Shown piece by piece: positions 1 through 12,530 of a DNA stretch of 64,000 nt. Under the pieces are notes generated by a model, which was given only the letters and a program-made list of their open reading frames with translations, ran no database searches and had not been told where the DNA came from. The first letter of the stretch is position 1, and each line of letters opens with the position of its first letter. The stretch is from Liolophura sinensis. Lineage: Eukaryota; Mollusca; Polyplacophora; Chitonida; Chitonidae. The stretch is taken from NCBI RefSeq assembly GCF_032854445.1, contig NC_088298.1, positions 372,001 to 436,000 on the forward strand, given 5' to 3'. A program made the translations under genes and the position numbers.

Positions 1-395
1 AGTTCATCATGCTCATGTCAGAAAAAATGCAACGGATACTGTTTGATTAAGTCCTTGACAGAACTTTTATTAACTTCCTTGATACATAGCTTGTCAGTTG
101 AGTATACATACATTCATCTTTCCAGTATGACTGAAATACATGTAGGACAAATATATACATATAATTCAATTTTCAAAGACATTTGTTTACTTACATCGAC
201 ATATATCATGCGCAGTGGATATAAAAAAATTGTTTGCAGTAAAACAAAAAAAAATATGATTTGCATAATGTAGTTTTCGTCATAAACTTATTATTGTAAT
301 TATTGAATTAGCTTAATATGCCCAAAGTTAAAACGAAATAACAAGATATATACCAGACCATTTATGTACATTATCATTCATAATTTGGTTTGCAG

Positions 396-558
396 GCAAT
401 ATCGGTATGTAGCATATCGCCAGCTGTGTAGATGGTGTTGGAAATGGTTGGGGAAAAGAATTCGTGTGGTTCTTCCAGCATGCTGTGTCCACAAGATCTT
501 ACAAGAATTTCCCCTGGCTGATGGAGAACAGCGCACTGGATACTGGGATCCCCACTGA
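396..558 (+). CDS. Terminal exon, P2X7-C-terminal-like (P2RX7_C) domain
   Basis: Seen: a TTTGCAG acceptor at 389-395 is followed by an open frame (from base 397) to TGA at 556-558. It starts QYRYVAYRQLCRWCWKWLG and continues through RVVLPACCVHKI to a short polar tail. Known: the YRYVAYRQ..RW.W..LG..IRVV.PSCVV pattern is what I remember of the intracellular C-terminal domain of P2X7 purinoceptors, which is also spread through many uncharacterised invertebrate genes, often near mobile elements. Inference: this is the last coding exon of such a gene, with the remaining exons outside the window to the left. The domain is predicted to be cytosolic; no membrane segment is present in this exon. It could instead be an isolated duplicated exon. 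Domain identity is fairly likely; that the gene is intact cannot be judged. Confidence 0.5.
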
Positions 559-779
559 AAATAACAACATATATCCATGCTTCACTTGTAAATTATTTGA
601 AAAAATGTACATAAAGCTATTCATGTTGTTTTACCCAGTTTGTTTTGTTATTTATTTCTTAGTTGTAAATAAATGTACCGCCACTTATGGCAGCGATCAG
701 GATAACTGTGGTAATCAGCATATAATAATTCACTCATAATTGATTGATTTGCCTTTAGGCATTATCACTGTAACAAGAA

Positions 780-1105
780 TGTTTCACTTCAACAACAGTG
801 CTCACATGAGGAAGCCGGAGTACCCGGAGGGAATCACCAAACTTTAGTGAGTGCTGGCCACTCTTTCATATGACATTATCATACATATATCGTTTCAACA
901 AAGGGGTATTGTAGTGGTGAAAAGCCAGCTTTAGCAGATCTGCAAGCGCCTTCAATTACTTAGCCACCAAGGCCCCATGAACTGTGTGAAAAATGTATTA
1001 TGAATTATGACAATTATTAGACAGGCTGGATTTGAGCCAGAGCCTCTTGCCTCCATTCAGCTAAAGGCGTGTGCCTTAACCACGCGGCCATGACCCGTTC
1101 AGAAC
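780..1105 (-). repeat. tRNA-derived SINE, diverged
   Basis: On the minus strand the right end reads like a class II tRNA: a box A-like GGCCGCGTGGTTAAGG (about 1073-1090) and a box B-like GGCTCAAATCC (about 1027-1037). The body (ACCAAGGCCCCATGAACTGTG at 967-986, and GAAGCCGGAGTACCCGGAGG near 812) recurs at 2795-3115 and 31960-32260. It is a Pol III-type SINE that has decayed; it is not a tRNA gene because no acceptor stem forms. Confidence 0.55.
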
Positions 1106-1194
1106 CCAAAGAGAACCAAACCTCTGGCAAGTGTTAGTCGCTATTCCACCACCTACTAAGGAGCGGTAAAAGTCCAGTGATTTTAAGCGAGGGT

Positions 1195-1380
1195 ATCATT
1201 AGGTTTGCATATTTACAAAGTGGTCAACTGCTTAGCCACCAATGTCCCATGAACAGTGAGTGCAAGAGAATCATGACAATACTTTGACTGAGGCTGGATT
1301 TTAATCCCAGCCAGGTGTGTATGTACATCAAGTTGTGCCCCTTAGCAACATGACCGCTTATTGTTATACGGGTATGCTAA
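1195..1380 (-). repeat. Second, truncated copy of the same SINE
   Basis: It shares the body motif (GCCACCAATGTCCCATGAACAGTG, 1236-1259; the first 20 bases are diagnostic) and a degraded box B (GGGATTAAAATCC on the minus strand). A further partial motif (CGCCAAGGCCCCATGAAC) lies at 1396. Box A is poor, so the copy is old. Confidence 0.4.
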
Positions 1381-1399
1381 TACACAATTAAGTGTCGCC

Positions 1400-2111
1400 A
1401 AGGCCCCATGAACATGGAATAAATCGTGAAAATTTGATGTTCTCGAGTCTAGTTGACCTCGTGCTTTGTCACACAGCACGAACACTACAGCATGAAGGAT
1501 AAGCATCTATCCGTTAACATCCAACTAAACCCAGAGACCAACACCTATTTATTTCAGTCTAATAGGAAACAGAGAAGCAGAGTTTTACCTATATAAGCAA
1601 AGCAGAACAGAGAACCATTACAATTGAAGGTTAATTTACCATATACATATACAATTAAGCCAAACATAAATCAACAAGGTACAAAGTTTCATGCAACTAT
1701 GCAAGCCCAACATAAAGTTCAATACAGCCAAACAAAATGTATTGTTTTACAATGTATAATTTACATGGTCTTCTCAAGATGCTAAATGACCTATTGAGTC
1801 AACAGTCTATGTAAGGATATCCATGCCCGAGTGCAATAAACACTTTTATTCCTTGCCTAATAAATCAAATACATTTACATACATTTACAATTAACATAAA
1901 ATCTAAACATTATCAGCAACATCATAATTTTTTTCATACAAGAAAAAAGCGATTTGGGCAGAAAATCTTACAGCACATACAGATTCTCATTCTTGCATGA
2001 TCAAACCTTTGATCAGGTGCATATATATTATAATCATACAAATAAGCTTGCCCTCAACCACATAAAAGCAAAAGCAGAGGAGAAAGGACCAGCACCAGGA
2101 AAGCAAATTGC
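1400..2111. other. No gene recognised
   Basis: This AT-rich stretch has many short stops in all frames and no recognisable domain. It lies just beyond the stop codon of the THAP/DDE gene, so its right part may hold that gene's 3' UTR. Confidence 0.4.
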
Positions 2112-5100
2112 CTATAAATCTATTTGACCATAGCGATGGTATGTACCAAATTTTTGCCGTGCCATTTCTCGATCTACGTCTTCCATTGCTGATGACAAAG
2201 GTGGCGGTACAATAAGGTGCTGTAGGCTCCTAGCTAGCTCGTCAGCATTACCAGTTATACCTTCAACAACGGCCGACATAAGGCGGTGCCCATAACCTGC
2301 AAAAGATAAGAACAGGAATTTACTACATCTTATTACATAAGAATTGCCTAATTAAAAATAGAGAAACTGTAGTCAATCTCATATGAGCACAGACAAAAGC
2401 TGTACCAACATGCAGTCACTGTATTACTCACCATATGTTGAGGCTACTGTTTCCCATCTGACTGAGGGCTCTCCTTTTTTAGCCTTGGAGAAGTACACAG
2501 TGAGCTGTTTCTCTCCGCTTCTCTCATAAGCTCTTTCTCTGCCGCTGTTCTCATTAACGTGGAGAGCAGCCAGGATTACTCTGTTAAATGACAAAAGCAT
2601 TATCCTTTTTTCAGTTTTTACACATAAACTCCAGTCGAATGTGTACACAGTTTTATTAGTTCAATATTGTAAAATGTTTGAGCTAAAAAATACACTACTG
2701 TGGTTACATAATTATTATTAGTCCACACAACTGGTGATCTCCCGTTGGTTGATTTCTTGTTTATAGGCATACTTAAGAATTGTTCACTTACATGACGGCT
2801 TGCCAGCTTACAGGTGAAGGAAGCCAGAGTACCCGGAGGAAACCACCAAACTTTCACATATGCCACACATCCAGTTCTGCACACGGAGCGCAACTCAGGA
2901 GTACATCAGTACTGAAAGGCCAATCATTTCCAGCGAATGTATCACTGCTTTTTTTTGCAGATGCACAAGCGTTGTCAATCAATTAGCCACCAAGGCCCCA
3001 TGACACTGGGAGCGAGAGAATCATGCCAATTCTATGACTCACGACTGGATTTGAACCCGAGCCTCGTGTGTCGGTGCAGCTTAAGGACATAGGCCTTCAG
3101 CCCAGACCCGCTCCTGATTTCCCTTTGGAAGCTTGCTTTCCAGTTACCTAGCAGCTATTGTGAGTTTATTCTGCATAGGTCTATACATACCTGTAGTGCA
3201 TTCCCTTGTACTGGAAACTGGTATGTTTGGGAGCGAAATGCAGGATGGTGCTGTGGAATCCTTCCAAAGAGGATGTCTGCCCCAAAGGAGATAACTGTCG
3301 GACATCTTTCTTCCGCCAGGTGTCCGTCAAGATCTTTTCTAGTTCAACAGTTACTTTTTCACCTTAAAAATACATTTATTATAGACCTTAAGACATATGA
3401 TCATATGTATACATGTATATACATGTGTGTATGTGGCTGAGAAAGCAAACTTAAAATACATTTAGCATTTGTCACAGAACACTCCGGCAATAATACCTAA
3501 GGAATTTGTTTACACTAGTTATCCATGTAGGTCTATAATAAGCTACCTGGTTTGAACCATTTCTTCTCCCTGGGTGCTGCCAGTGGACCGTGTTCACATT
3601 TGGGAAATAAATCTGAGTGTCCATCGTGGACTCCAAGAATGTGGTTGCACAGTGACAACCATTTTGCAAACATCATTTCAGGGTTGCCATCCGGGGTTGA
3701 TGCAGCACACCAATACAAATGGTTGATAATCGATTTCTTCCATTCCTTCACAAGGGCACAATCTTGTGTCTGCCCCAGCTTATCCAACTTTTTACCAAGA
3801 CCTATGGTATGGTTTAAGTAACACAGTCATGCATTATTCATCTCTTTGTACCACACATACCGTACAAAAAACACCATTAACAGTCCCTTTTAATTTGATA
3901 AGACAATAGAGAGTGTCCAATATTAGAGGAGAATTTCATGGGCAAACAAAACACACTCACAATTCTGTCCAGATGAAATTAAGCATACATGTAGTCATTA
4001 GATACGCACTGTAATAATAAAGTCTAACCTTTCGCCACATGCCAAATATCAAAGTAATGCTTGGTCTCCTGCAGGTTTTCCCTGATCCATTTAGCCACAG
4101 ATCTATGTCGATCAGTAACAATGGCGTCGAGCTCCACACCATAGCTCTTGAGGCAGTCAATGCTCCGCTTTAGGCCCTCCAGCTCCATCCAATTACTGTT
4201 CTTAGCCTCATTACTCTGGAAAATAAAAAGATAAATATTCCTACAAGATACATAGAACATCTTTGAATGTATACGTTACATTATTGCAATACATACAAGT
4301 TATTACAACTCTAATGAAAGAATGAGAAAAACTAGTGGACGGATCAGCCTAAAAGAAAGTGTAGGATTCCAATACAATTCTTCAGTTAGAATACATTTAA
4401 TGAATGTTTTGAAATTCTATCAAAACCTGCACAGGAATCAGTCTGTAGGGGAGGTAAATCTGATTAAATGGTTAGGATATATTGGTAAGTGTTTATCACC
4501 CTACTTAAGAATATTTCATTTATACGAATGTGCCAGTCGAACAGCTGGGTAAAGCTAGAGTGCCCACATGTAGATAGAGCCATCGATCTCTGGCAAGTTC
4601 CTGGCAACAATATCAGTTTTAACACGCTGAGCACAAGGCGTACCCAGCTTCAATGAGGGATCTTGTAAAAATCTGTAAAAAAAATTGCTGTTTTTTAGGA
4701 AAGGGGGCGGGGGCATGGGGGTTGCTTTTACCTGAACCAGTTGAAGATTTATTACTTTCCCCAAATGCAACTCCATTGTGGTGTAGGTTCCATATTTGGC
4801 TGAATGTCCAGGACTGTCAGCCCTCCCATCACCTCCAATGTGCAGCCCCTCGCCTAATGTTTTCAGTTCCTCCATCATAGCCTCCTGTTCTTCTTGCCAT
4901 TTTTTATCTATCACTGGGAACAGGAATTTATTTTGATGTTCTTCGTAAGCAGTTTTGCTTACGAATGGCACCTGGAGGTATTTGAAAAACCTGTTCATTT
5001 TGGAAAACTGGTTTCCGGAGAAGAGCAGGGATGCGCTGGCCAAAACATTTCCAGCAAAGTAACACCCAACTTTAGGTTGGCTGTTCCAGGAGCGTGTAAA

Positions 5101-7887
5101 ACCACAGCCGACTTCCTGGCAGATCTGTTTTACACTACTTGCTGTTCCAGTCTTTGTCGGTGGAAATATGGCTTTGCTTTCTCCAGCACACAAAGGGCAG
5201 CTCTTGAAAAGCTCTTAACTGGAACTGGAACACAATAAATTTCTCCTCCTTATCTTATTTGGTGTTACTTCAGACCTGCAACAATAAATTACATTTTGGA
5301 TGCAATGCCTAAAATCCTAACATTAAGCCTAACAGTAATCAAGACAAGATCGCTTTCTTCAAAATTAACACATGAAAATATTATTTAAATTGATGTTTAA
5401 TGCCACAGTACATTATGATATGGATCATTATGATTTGCACTTTTGAAGTCTAAGATGTCTAAGAAGTGACCAAGGCTTGACCCTGAATCCTGCAGCCCTG
5501 TGACTCATTTCACAAAACAACTTACAACACAAATTTGCTTTAAATACCCTGGCAACGTACGGCTACAACATACTAGGGCTAACGACTTCTTCGTGAAATG
5601 ATACCGTGAAATGATACCCTGAAGCGCACACCCTACCCATTGAGCTATAGGGGTATTTGGGTAGCTCTTGGGTAAGTTTTTGTTATACATACTAAGACTG
5701 GACATGAACTGAACAACATCTCAACATTCCCAAAGGGTAGTAAATTGTTAAAAAAAAAATATTCAACTGTTCATTTTGAAGAAGCAAGCGCGTTTAACAC
5801 ATACTCTGACTCTAGTTCTTTTTCGAATTCCTGCTCTTCAAATGACAGGTCACTGGGAATATATTCCGGATCGGACACATTTTTGATGGGTGTCTCTTCT
5901 GGGCTGGACAACCGGGCAAGCTTGACAGGAGTCGCATGTAAGTTTGGGCTGGCAGTCCGCTTCCTGGGTGTTGAGCACATGGGCATTGGAATTGTAGCAG
6001 TTGCAGACACCTGTTGTACTATGTCAGCAGCAGTTGTCTGCGTTGCCTTGTTTATCTTTTTAAGTTCAGTCTGACTTCCTGTGAAGAAGAAAAACCCAAC
6101 ACAAAATAAAAATTAATAATCCACATCTCTAGCAGCATATTTACAAAAAAATAATCTTTAAGTCTTTCAAGTGTTCCCCAAAAAGTACATCAATATTAAA
6201 CTGTTAAGGAACACTGTCTGGTAGATTATGTTTGACAGATCAAGATTCCTTCCCCCACATCGAAATAAAAAAAAATATTTACATTTTCAAAATTGCCATG
6301 CATTGTTGGAAATTTCCCTGTAAAAGGATGAACATCTCGCTTCCAATGCATATGTTAGTGTTCTTATTCACATATGCATGATTGGGCTCACAACAATAAA
6401 CATTCACCTCATATGTATTACAGTGCACCGTCTCAATCTTTTTGCTTTAGGCAAAGTGTCACAAGTTGATTTATACTTGTGACATGTGTGATAAGAATAC
6501 TATAGGCTATAACGCAATATACCTTTATTACGCTGACAATGCTTGCGTGAATACTGCGTTGCACGAGTTATAGTCAGCGGTGGTACAGGTACGTCCACTG
6601 GATCAACACTTTCTTCAGTGCAAACATCTGCATCAGGACTGCATGGTTCAGGAGCTGAACTGTCAGCACTAGCACTTGAACTGGCAGTCATACTCACAGC
6701 TGTGTGTCGCTAAAAAAAAAGGAGGTCAAAATTTCATTTAAGAACAAATAACTTTATACTTTCACACTTTGCCATAAATTGGGGGGTCAGTGACTAATCA
6801 AAAGTACACCTTCTAAGCCTCAAGGAAATGTTAAAACACACTGAGCCAGGTTGAATATTGGAAATATACTTATATCAGCATGACCGTAATCCAGTGCACA
6901 CTGCAATGAAAGTGGTATGAAATACTATCCTTTCAAAATTTATTAATAAATTATTTAAAAAAAAAAATAAGAAAAATGTCCCATTTACGAAATAGCGATA
7001 TAAATTCACATCAAATAAATTTGAATATTAAAATGTTACTGACTGTTGGGACAGAAATAATTGTGATTTTTAATATTAAATTTGAAAGCATGAGTGGTCT
7101 GGCTGAGGGTGGGAAATTCAAAAACAGGCTTAACATTGCCAGTTTAATATGTTACCAAAATTGCTGAAGTTTCTGAATTTTCAAATTCAATTTCAAAAAG
7201 TAGGCCTACTATACCGATAATTTTGTCAGTATTTCCGAACATGGATTTGATAACTGTAGCACACTTGCAATCGCCTGATGTTTAAAATGAAGCCAAACGG
7301 AGAAAAATGAGAAATGAAACGGTAATTATCTGCATAATTGGCTGGCTTAGGCTATGCATATCATACTATGCAAGGACGCTGCAGAAGGGATAAGGTTACA
7401 ACAACAACATTCTTAGAACCGGCACAGCTTTTTCTACAGTGTGTTCTACCACAATGTTGGCCGCAATATCACCTGCTCGAATCGAAGTTTGATTTCATTA
7501 GGCCTACAACCAGAAATGTTTAATTTAAAATATGGTTTCTATTTAGGCTGTCAAAACAGTGTTGCACATAACAATGTCACCTACTTTGTGAGCTGACAAT
7601 TTCACTGTGGCTGCACTGCGACGCTTACCACCGGATACTTGCTGATCTTGTCCACTTGTAGAGGGCTTGGCAGACATTTGGCCGTGAACACTAGGTACAG
7701 CAGTGTTCTTTAAATACAGCTGACCCACAAAGCCCATCTTAAATTCAACCAAGTTGGAGAAATCATCTTCCCGAAAGTGTGAAGAGCACAGCAGGGAAGT
7801 TGGAGACGCTGTCACCCAATCTTTTCGTTTGGTTTTCACAAATTTGTTCCACAAATCGAGCCTTTTCTTATCGTCGTGTGGGAACAT
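2112..7887 (-). CDS. Multi-exon THAP plus DDE-transposase-derived protein
   Basis: Exons read from splice sites in phase (5'->3' on minus): 7887-7585 (THAP), 6709-6523, 6078-5805, 5275-4732, 4215-4029, 3801-3547, 3362-3191, 2580-2432, 2296-2112 (TAG stop). All junctions are GT-AG and keep frame. Exons 2-3 encode a Ser/Pro/acidic linker. Exon 4 carries CPLC, LLFSG and GGDGRADSPGHSAKYG. Exon 5 carries MELEGLKR and VTDRHRSV, exon 6 INHLYWCAAST, exon 7 QTSSLEGFHS. Known: I remember this DGR.DSPGHSAKYG family as an uncharacterised, repeated protein group in molluscs, cnidarians and fish, resembling THAP-bearing cut-and-paste transposases such as Kolobok. Inference: the Asp of GGDGRAD, the Asp of TDRHRS and the Glu of SLEGFHS are candidate DDE residues. 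Odd: an in-frame TAA at 5215-5217 in exon 4, while an adjacent frame reads KFIVFQFQL; two compensating indels would explain it. No terminal inverted repeats were found. Confidence 0.7.
2795..3115 (-). repeat. tRNA-derived SINE inside an intron
   Basis: This is the best of the copies. On the minus strand box B reads GGTTCAAATCC (about 3052-3062), and the body shares GCCACCAAGGCCCCATGA (2986-3003) and GAAGCCAGAGTACCCGGAGG (2819-2838) with the copy at 780-1105. It lies in the intron between the last-but-two and last-but-one exons of the THAP/DDE gene. Confidence 0.6.
7585..7887 (-). CDS. THAP zinc-finger exon (N-terminal Cys pair missing)
   Basis: The exon contains the FPHD..KR..LW.KF core, then a Trp (KDWVTAS) and LCSSHF, which supplies the C and H of the C-x2-H half of a THAP C2CH finger, followed by the hydrophobic YLKNTAVPSVH end. 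It ends at AAA|gtaggt (7585) and joins in phase to the exon at 6709. Known: THAP fingers bind DNA and open with C-x(2-4)-C about 15-25 residues before FP. Here the frame upstream reads only KGICLH before an in-frame TAG, so the first Cys pair must lie in a separate upstream exon or is lost. None was found up to the LINE at 8128. Confidence 0.65.
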
Positions 7888-8127
7888 ATGGAGACAAATC
7901 CCTTTCTACGTCACTTCCGAATATTCATGAGGCGATGCCCGAAGTTTGCTTTGCTATTTTGGGCGACAGACGGGACCGCTTAGGTGAACTTAATAAGTAA
8001 ATATCTCCCCAAATTTACGCTGGAGGCCGCAATCTTTGCCGAATTTCAACACTGTGAATGTTTATTTAGTGTATTATAAGGCATAGAGGCATGAAAAACA
8101 TTACCGGTCGTTTACTTTAACTACCAG

Positions 8128-8764
8128 GTCTTCCTCTCAGCCAATTTCAAATGCTAACAAACAGAGAAAATCAAAGGTTTTTTCGGACTCGAGAGAACTA
8201 TAAAAGCCGACCAACTGTCCTGTCCGTTATCAACCAACAAAGAGGGAACAGAAGCCGGCCTCGAAAACTCATCCATTTGTAACAAAAAAGGCCTTACAGG
8301 GTTCAGCAGGTACATCAAAAAATTACGATTCAGAGACATTCTCATTACATGATTCCGAAAACAACAATAAACAAATTTATTAGCTATAAACAACATAACA
8401 TATTCCTGTCCATACCTACCCCCATAATTACCTGAACAGCTGTCGGGGAATTATACGTGACAGGGTTTAGGGTATCATTGAATTCTCAGAAGAGGAAATC
8501 TGCACAGAACTGAAATCACAGCGTGTTACCAGAGTGAAACGCTTCACTACAAAGAACTCTGGTAACATCAATAAACTAAATACATATCTTCTGACCTTCA
8601 ACAGTAAATCTATACCGTTGTATATCTACATTGACCCCTATAGGGTTAGTGTGGACTTAAATATGCCTAACCTGACAGGTTGTTTTCGCTATCAAAAGTT
8701 TGGTCATGGCAAGGGCCAATGTAAAAATAATCTGGTTTGTTAACGGTGCGGCAGTGAGGGTCAT
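8128..8764 (+). mobile_element. LINE-A, 5'-truncated ORF1 part
   Basis: This is a degenerate plus-strand copy of the window's major LINE. It matches, in reverse, the ORF1 of the complete copy at 53869-59794, from the Ser-rich/basic start through WPAFIVLS-like and zinc-knuckle segments (CFRYQKFGHGKGQCKNN at about 8680-8740). Stops break all frames. It is interrupted at 8764 by the gypsy element and resumes at 13214. Confidence 0.8.
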
Positions 8765-8909
8765 TATCATGTGTTGTACACATGTAAATTATCGAAGAAC
8801 ACCGGTCTGTAACTGCAAACAACTTTTACTAGTCACTCATAACTGTACAGTCTATATCATGCATCTCTATAGTCCGTTTCACATATAGATGTAACCACAT
8901 TATATGACA
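8765..8909 (-). repeat. 3' LTR of the gypsy element
   Basis: This 145-bp direct repeat of 13069-13213 has one mismatch (GTGTTG here, GTGCTG in the other copy). The ends are TATCAT...ATGACA on the plus strand, an imperfect inverted pair, next to the duplicated GTCAT. It is short for an LTR. Confidence 0.92.
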
Positions 8910-8920
8910 TCTGCCCTCTT
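8910..8920 (-). other. Polypurine tract
   Basis: The minus strand reads AAGAGGGCAGA directly before the 3' LTR, as expected for the plus-strand DNA primer of an LTR element. Confidence 0.65.
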
Positions 8921-9151
8921 AAGTCCATCAAACGTTTGTCAACTACTAAAATCTATTAACTGAAGACAACTAAAGTCTTTGAGTATATAATTTCAAACTT
9001 AAACTAGCAAACTGCATGGAAGAAATCTAAATTCAATGTTGCCTATTAACTTTTAAATTTATTGTCCTTTGACTACACTACAGCAACATTGCTAACTACT
9101 GCTAAACTGTAAACTTATTCAGAACTTCTAGAAACGAATGTCAATCAAATC

Positions 9152-12100
9152 CTAACGTTTTGGAGGTCGGACCACTCGTCCAGAGCGCGTGACTTTACGT
9201 CCACTAAGCTGATTTGCTTGAGGCTGATTTCCTACAATAGGGGTTTCCTGCATGTAGTCATCAAGTGGGTCAACTTCCGGTGGGGTCATCTCGTAAGTAA
9301 TACCTGGAGCTGGCTTTAAATGCTTACGGTTACGACGGTATTTGCCTCTGCTCGTTTCGATATTATAAGATCGCGGTGTTGGGAGCTTATCTGTGACAAT
9401 TCCCGTTGTCACCCAACCCTTTTCATTGTCTAGTTTTACACGAACCGTGTCGCCTGGTTTCAGTTCAGGAAGTTCTCGTACACCATGACGATCGTTGAAG
9501 TAGCGTTCATTCAACGATTTGGCTCTATCATCATTCTCTCTCACCTTCTCAAAGTTCGGCCACCTTGGAGTTAAGTTTTCGGTGAGAATGGGGAGGGTTG
9601 TTTTTAAAAGTTAAAGTTCCGCCGGACTACATCCTGTAGGCTTCGTCGGCGTAGAACGGTAAGTCATTAGGCCAAGAAAGTGATCTTTCTGTCCTAATAT
9701 TTTCTTCGCGGTCGCGACGGCTCTCTCAACTTCACCATTTGCCTGATGATGATGAGGGCTCACTGTCGTATGCTGAAAGCAATACGCGGTTTGGAATTCT
9801 CTAAATTCTCGCGAGACAAAGTTGGTACCATTGTCAGTAATAAGTTGTTCGGGCGTTCCGAATCGCGCGAACATCTCTTTCATCTTGAGAATAGTAACAT
9901 TACTGGTTAATCGCGGGACGTGTTTTAACTCAAAGTATCGCGAAAAGTAGTCGATTACAAGTAAGTAATGTTTACTTTTGAATTCCAGTATATCTGCGGC
10001 TAACTGTTGCCAAGGACGCGAAGGTAACGGCGTTGATTTTAGCGGTTCCTTGCGTAAACTAGGTCTGTTTATCTGGCAGTAGGAACACTGGGCAACTTTA
10101 GTCTGGATCTGCTTTGTTAATCCTGGCCACCATACTGGTTGGTTGGCCCGTTGTATGCACTTAGTCATGCCTAAATGTCCGTCATGTATTCGGTCCAAGA
10201 TCTCGTCTCGAGAACTCGCTGCAACCACAATACGTATACCACAAGTCAAAAGTCCATTGACTGTGCTCAGTCTCTCACGTACAGAAAAGTAATCTCGGAT
10301 ACTTTCAGGTACATCTCTCGCGTGTTCAGGCCATCCATTTTGAACAAAGCGAATAACTGTCAAAAGTTGTTCATCTGCGTTGGTTGCTTGTCGCAAACTG
10401 TCTAATTTCGCGTCTGATGCTGGCCAATGCGCACGTACCGCGTTTACATGCGCGATGACGTCTTCTTCTACCGATGTGTCTTCTGTCGTTAACAATGGGC
10501 TTCGCGAAAGCGTATCGGCTACCACCATTGTTTTACCTGGTGCATGTTCCGCAATAGGATTGAATCTCATTAGTCGCATTAACAGTCTCTGACATCGAAT
10601 CGGCACTTGATCTATGTCTTTACTGTTCATGAGAGGAACAAGCGGCTTATGATCCGTCACGAGTCGAAATGATTCTAATCCAACTAGATATCGCGAAAAT
10701 TTTTCGCAGCACCAAACTGAATCTAGGCACTCTTTTTCAATTTGTCCGTAGCGCTTTTCAGTTTCGGTAAGAGTTCTAGATGCGTAAGCTACCGGTTTCC
10801 ACAGCTGACCATGTTGCTGCAGAATAACACCACCAAGTCCGTATCGCGACGCGTCTGCGCTTACCATCGTTGGCAAGGTAACGTCGTAGATTGCTAATAC
10901 AGGTGACAATGACAGAGCATGCTTAACAGCACGAAAAGCTTTGTCCTGTGGTTGTCCCCATATCCAAACCTTATCTGATTTGAGCAATTCATTCAGTGGT
11001 TGTAGCATGTCCGATAAGTTTGGTACATATTGTCCAAGGTAATTTACCATACAGAGAAAGCGTCTTAATTCTACAATGTCATTAGGCGGCTGTAAGTCCA
11101 CGATCGCCTTGACCTTGTCGGGGTGAGGACTGATTCCTTCAGCACCCAGTCTATGGCCTAATATGTCCATTTCTGTCTGACAGTGCACAAATTTCTCCTT
11201 ATTTAACGTCATCTGTGCTTCGCGCACTCTATCGAAAACACGATTTAAATTTCTGTCATGGGATTCGCGAGTATCTCCGCCCACGAATATGTCGTCCATG
11301 AAGACCGCGGTACCCTCGAGGTCACCTAATAATTCTGTAACGATGCGCGTGAAAATTTCTGGCGCACTCGAAATTCCAAACGGGAGTCTACAGAAAGCAT
11401 ATCGTCCGAGATGCGTCATGAAGCATGTTAGTTTTGAGCTTTCATCGTCAATAGGAATTTGATAGAAACCGGAACTCGCGTCAAGTCGCGAAAAGTACTT
11501 CGCGTTTGCCATCTTGTGTAGAACGTCGTCAATTGTCGGAAACGTATATCGCTCGCGTTTAATCGCTTTATTGAGCTGTCGCAGATCGACACAAATGCGC
11601 ACTTTGTCATTCGGCTTTACCACTGGAACCATAGGCGCACACCAGTCTGTAGGTTCGGTAACCTTTATGATGACACCTGACTGTTCCATACGTTTCAACT
11701 CCGCTTCTACTTTTGGTAGTAACGGAATCGGTATTCGTCGCGCAGTATGAATTGCGTACGGTGTGACGTTTTCTTTCAGCTTTATTTTCACCGGATCGCA
11801 CCTCATAAGTCCAATATCACCGAATACACTGTCGTTGATCTCATCCAATCGTTGGATTAATCCCATGGCAACTGCTGCTCCACGGCTCAACAAGTTATGT
11901 GTAGGTCCAGAAACAACAAAAATGTTCACTGTAAATTTCTCATCGTTCAGCCTAATGTCGGTTTCGAACTCTCCCCGAACTGTCAGATTTCCGCCGGGAC
12001 TGCTTAACATAGCACTGGCTGGTTTGAGAGCTGGTCTAGGCTGCAGTGAATTGTATGTGGTTTCACACATAATTGTCACATCTGCTCCAGAATCAATCTT

Positions 12101-12530
12101 GAATTTAATCGATTTATTGAGAATTCTAAGATTGACAGTCCATGCTGGTTCCTGTGAGTCGACACAATTAACAGCTCCAAGGAAATTATAACCATTGTCA
12201 AGATGTAGCTGGCTTGTCTGATGAGTAACAATGTCAACGTTTTTAGTTAGACAGCATCGTTCATAATGTCCAATATGGTGGCATCTGTTACACTCCGCAT
12301 TCTTAGCAGGACATTTATTACGTGCATGTAATAAATTACAACAGGTACAACGATTACCGACTGGATTTTTCTGCTGCGATTGTCTCTGTCTAGGCCTGGC
12401 ACCGCCACGCGTATTTTGTCTGTTTGACTGGCTACCTCTACCTCTGGCATTGACTATAGGCGTTGCCCGGGACTGCGTGACCCGTATAGCATCGGCTGAT
12501 GCTGAGGTTGACCGAATTTCATTTCGCTGA
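9152..12530 (-). pseudogene. pol: Gypsy nucleocapsid-protease-RT-RNase H-integrase frame
   Basis: One frame runs from about 12530. Two CCHC knuckles come first (CTCCNLLHARNKC and CNRCHHIGHYERCC), then the protease site IDSGADVTIM. The RT has LDASSGFYQIP and the active-site FMDDIFVGG. RNase H has SADASRYGLGG. The integrase has an HHCC finger ending CSYCQINRP, then AADILEF, TDNGTNF and NGEVERA. There is no ATG upstream of the protease in this frame, so translation must enter from gag by a frame change. An in-frame TAA at 9611-9613 separates the integrase core (SPAEL) from its C-terminal part, which continues in the same frame to 9152 with a GDTVRVK-type segment. Similarity to the Mag clade is inferred from the knuckles and lack of env. 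It encodes copy-and-paste replication proteins; this copy is probably not autonomous. Confidence 0.85.

Noticed and set aside
1027..1100. tRNA gene on the minus strand
   Set aside because: Box A- and box B-like blocks are present, but no acceptor stem forms and the body matches a SINE repeated elsewhere.
11763..12191. 142-residue plus-strand ORF
   Set aside because: It is the antisense shadow of the gypsy protease/RT frame, which carries clear motifs.
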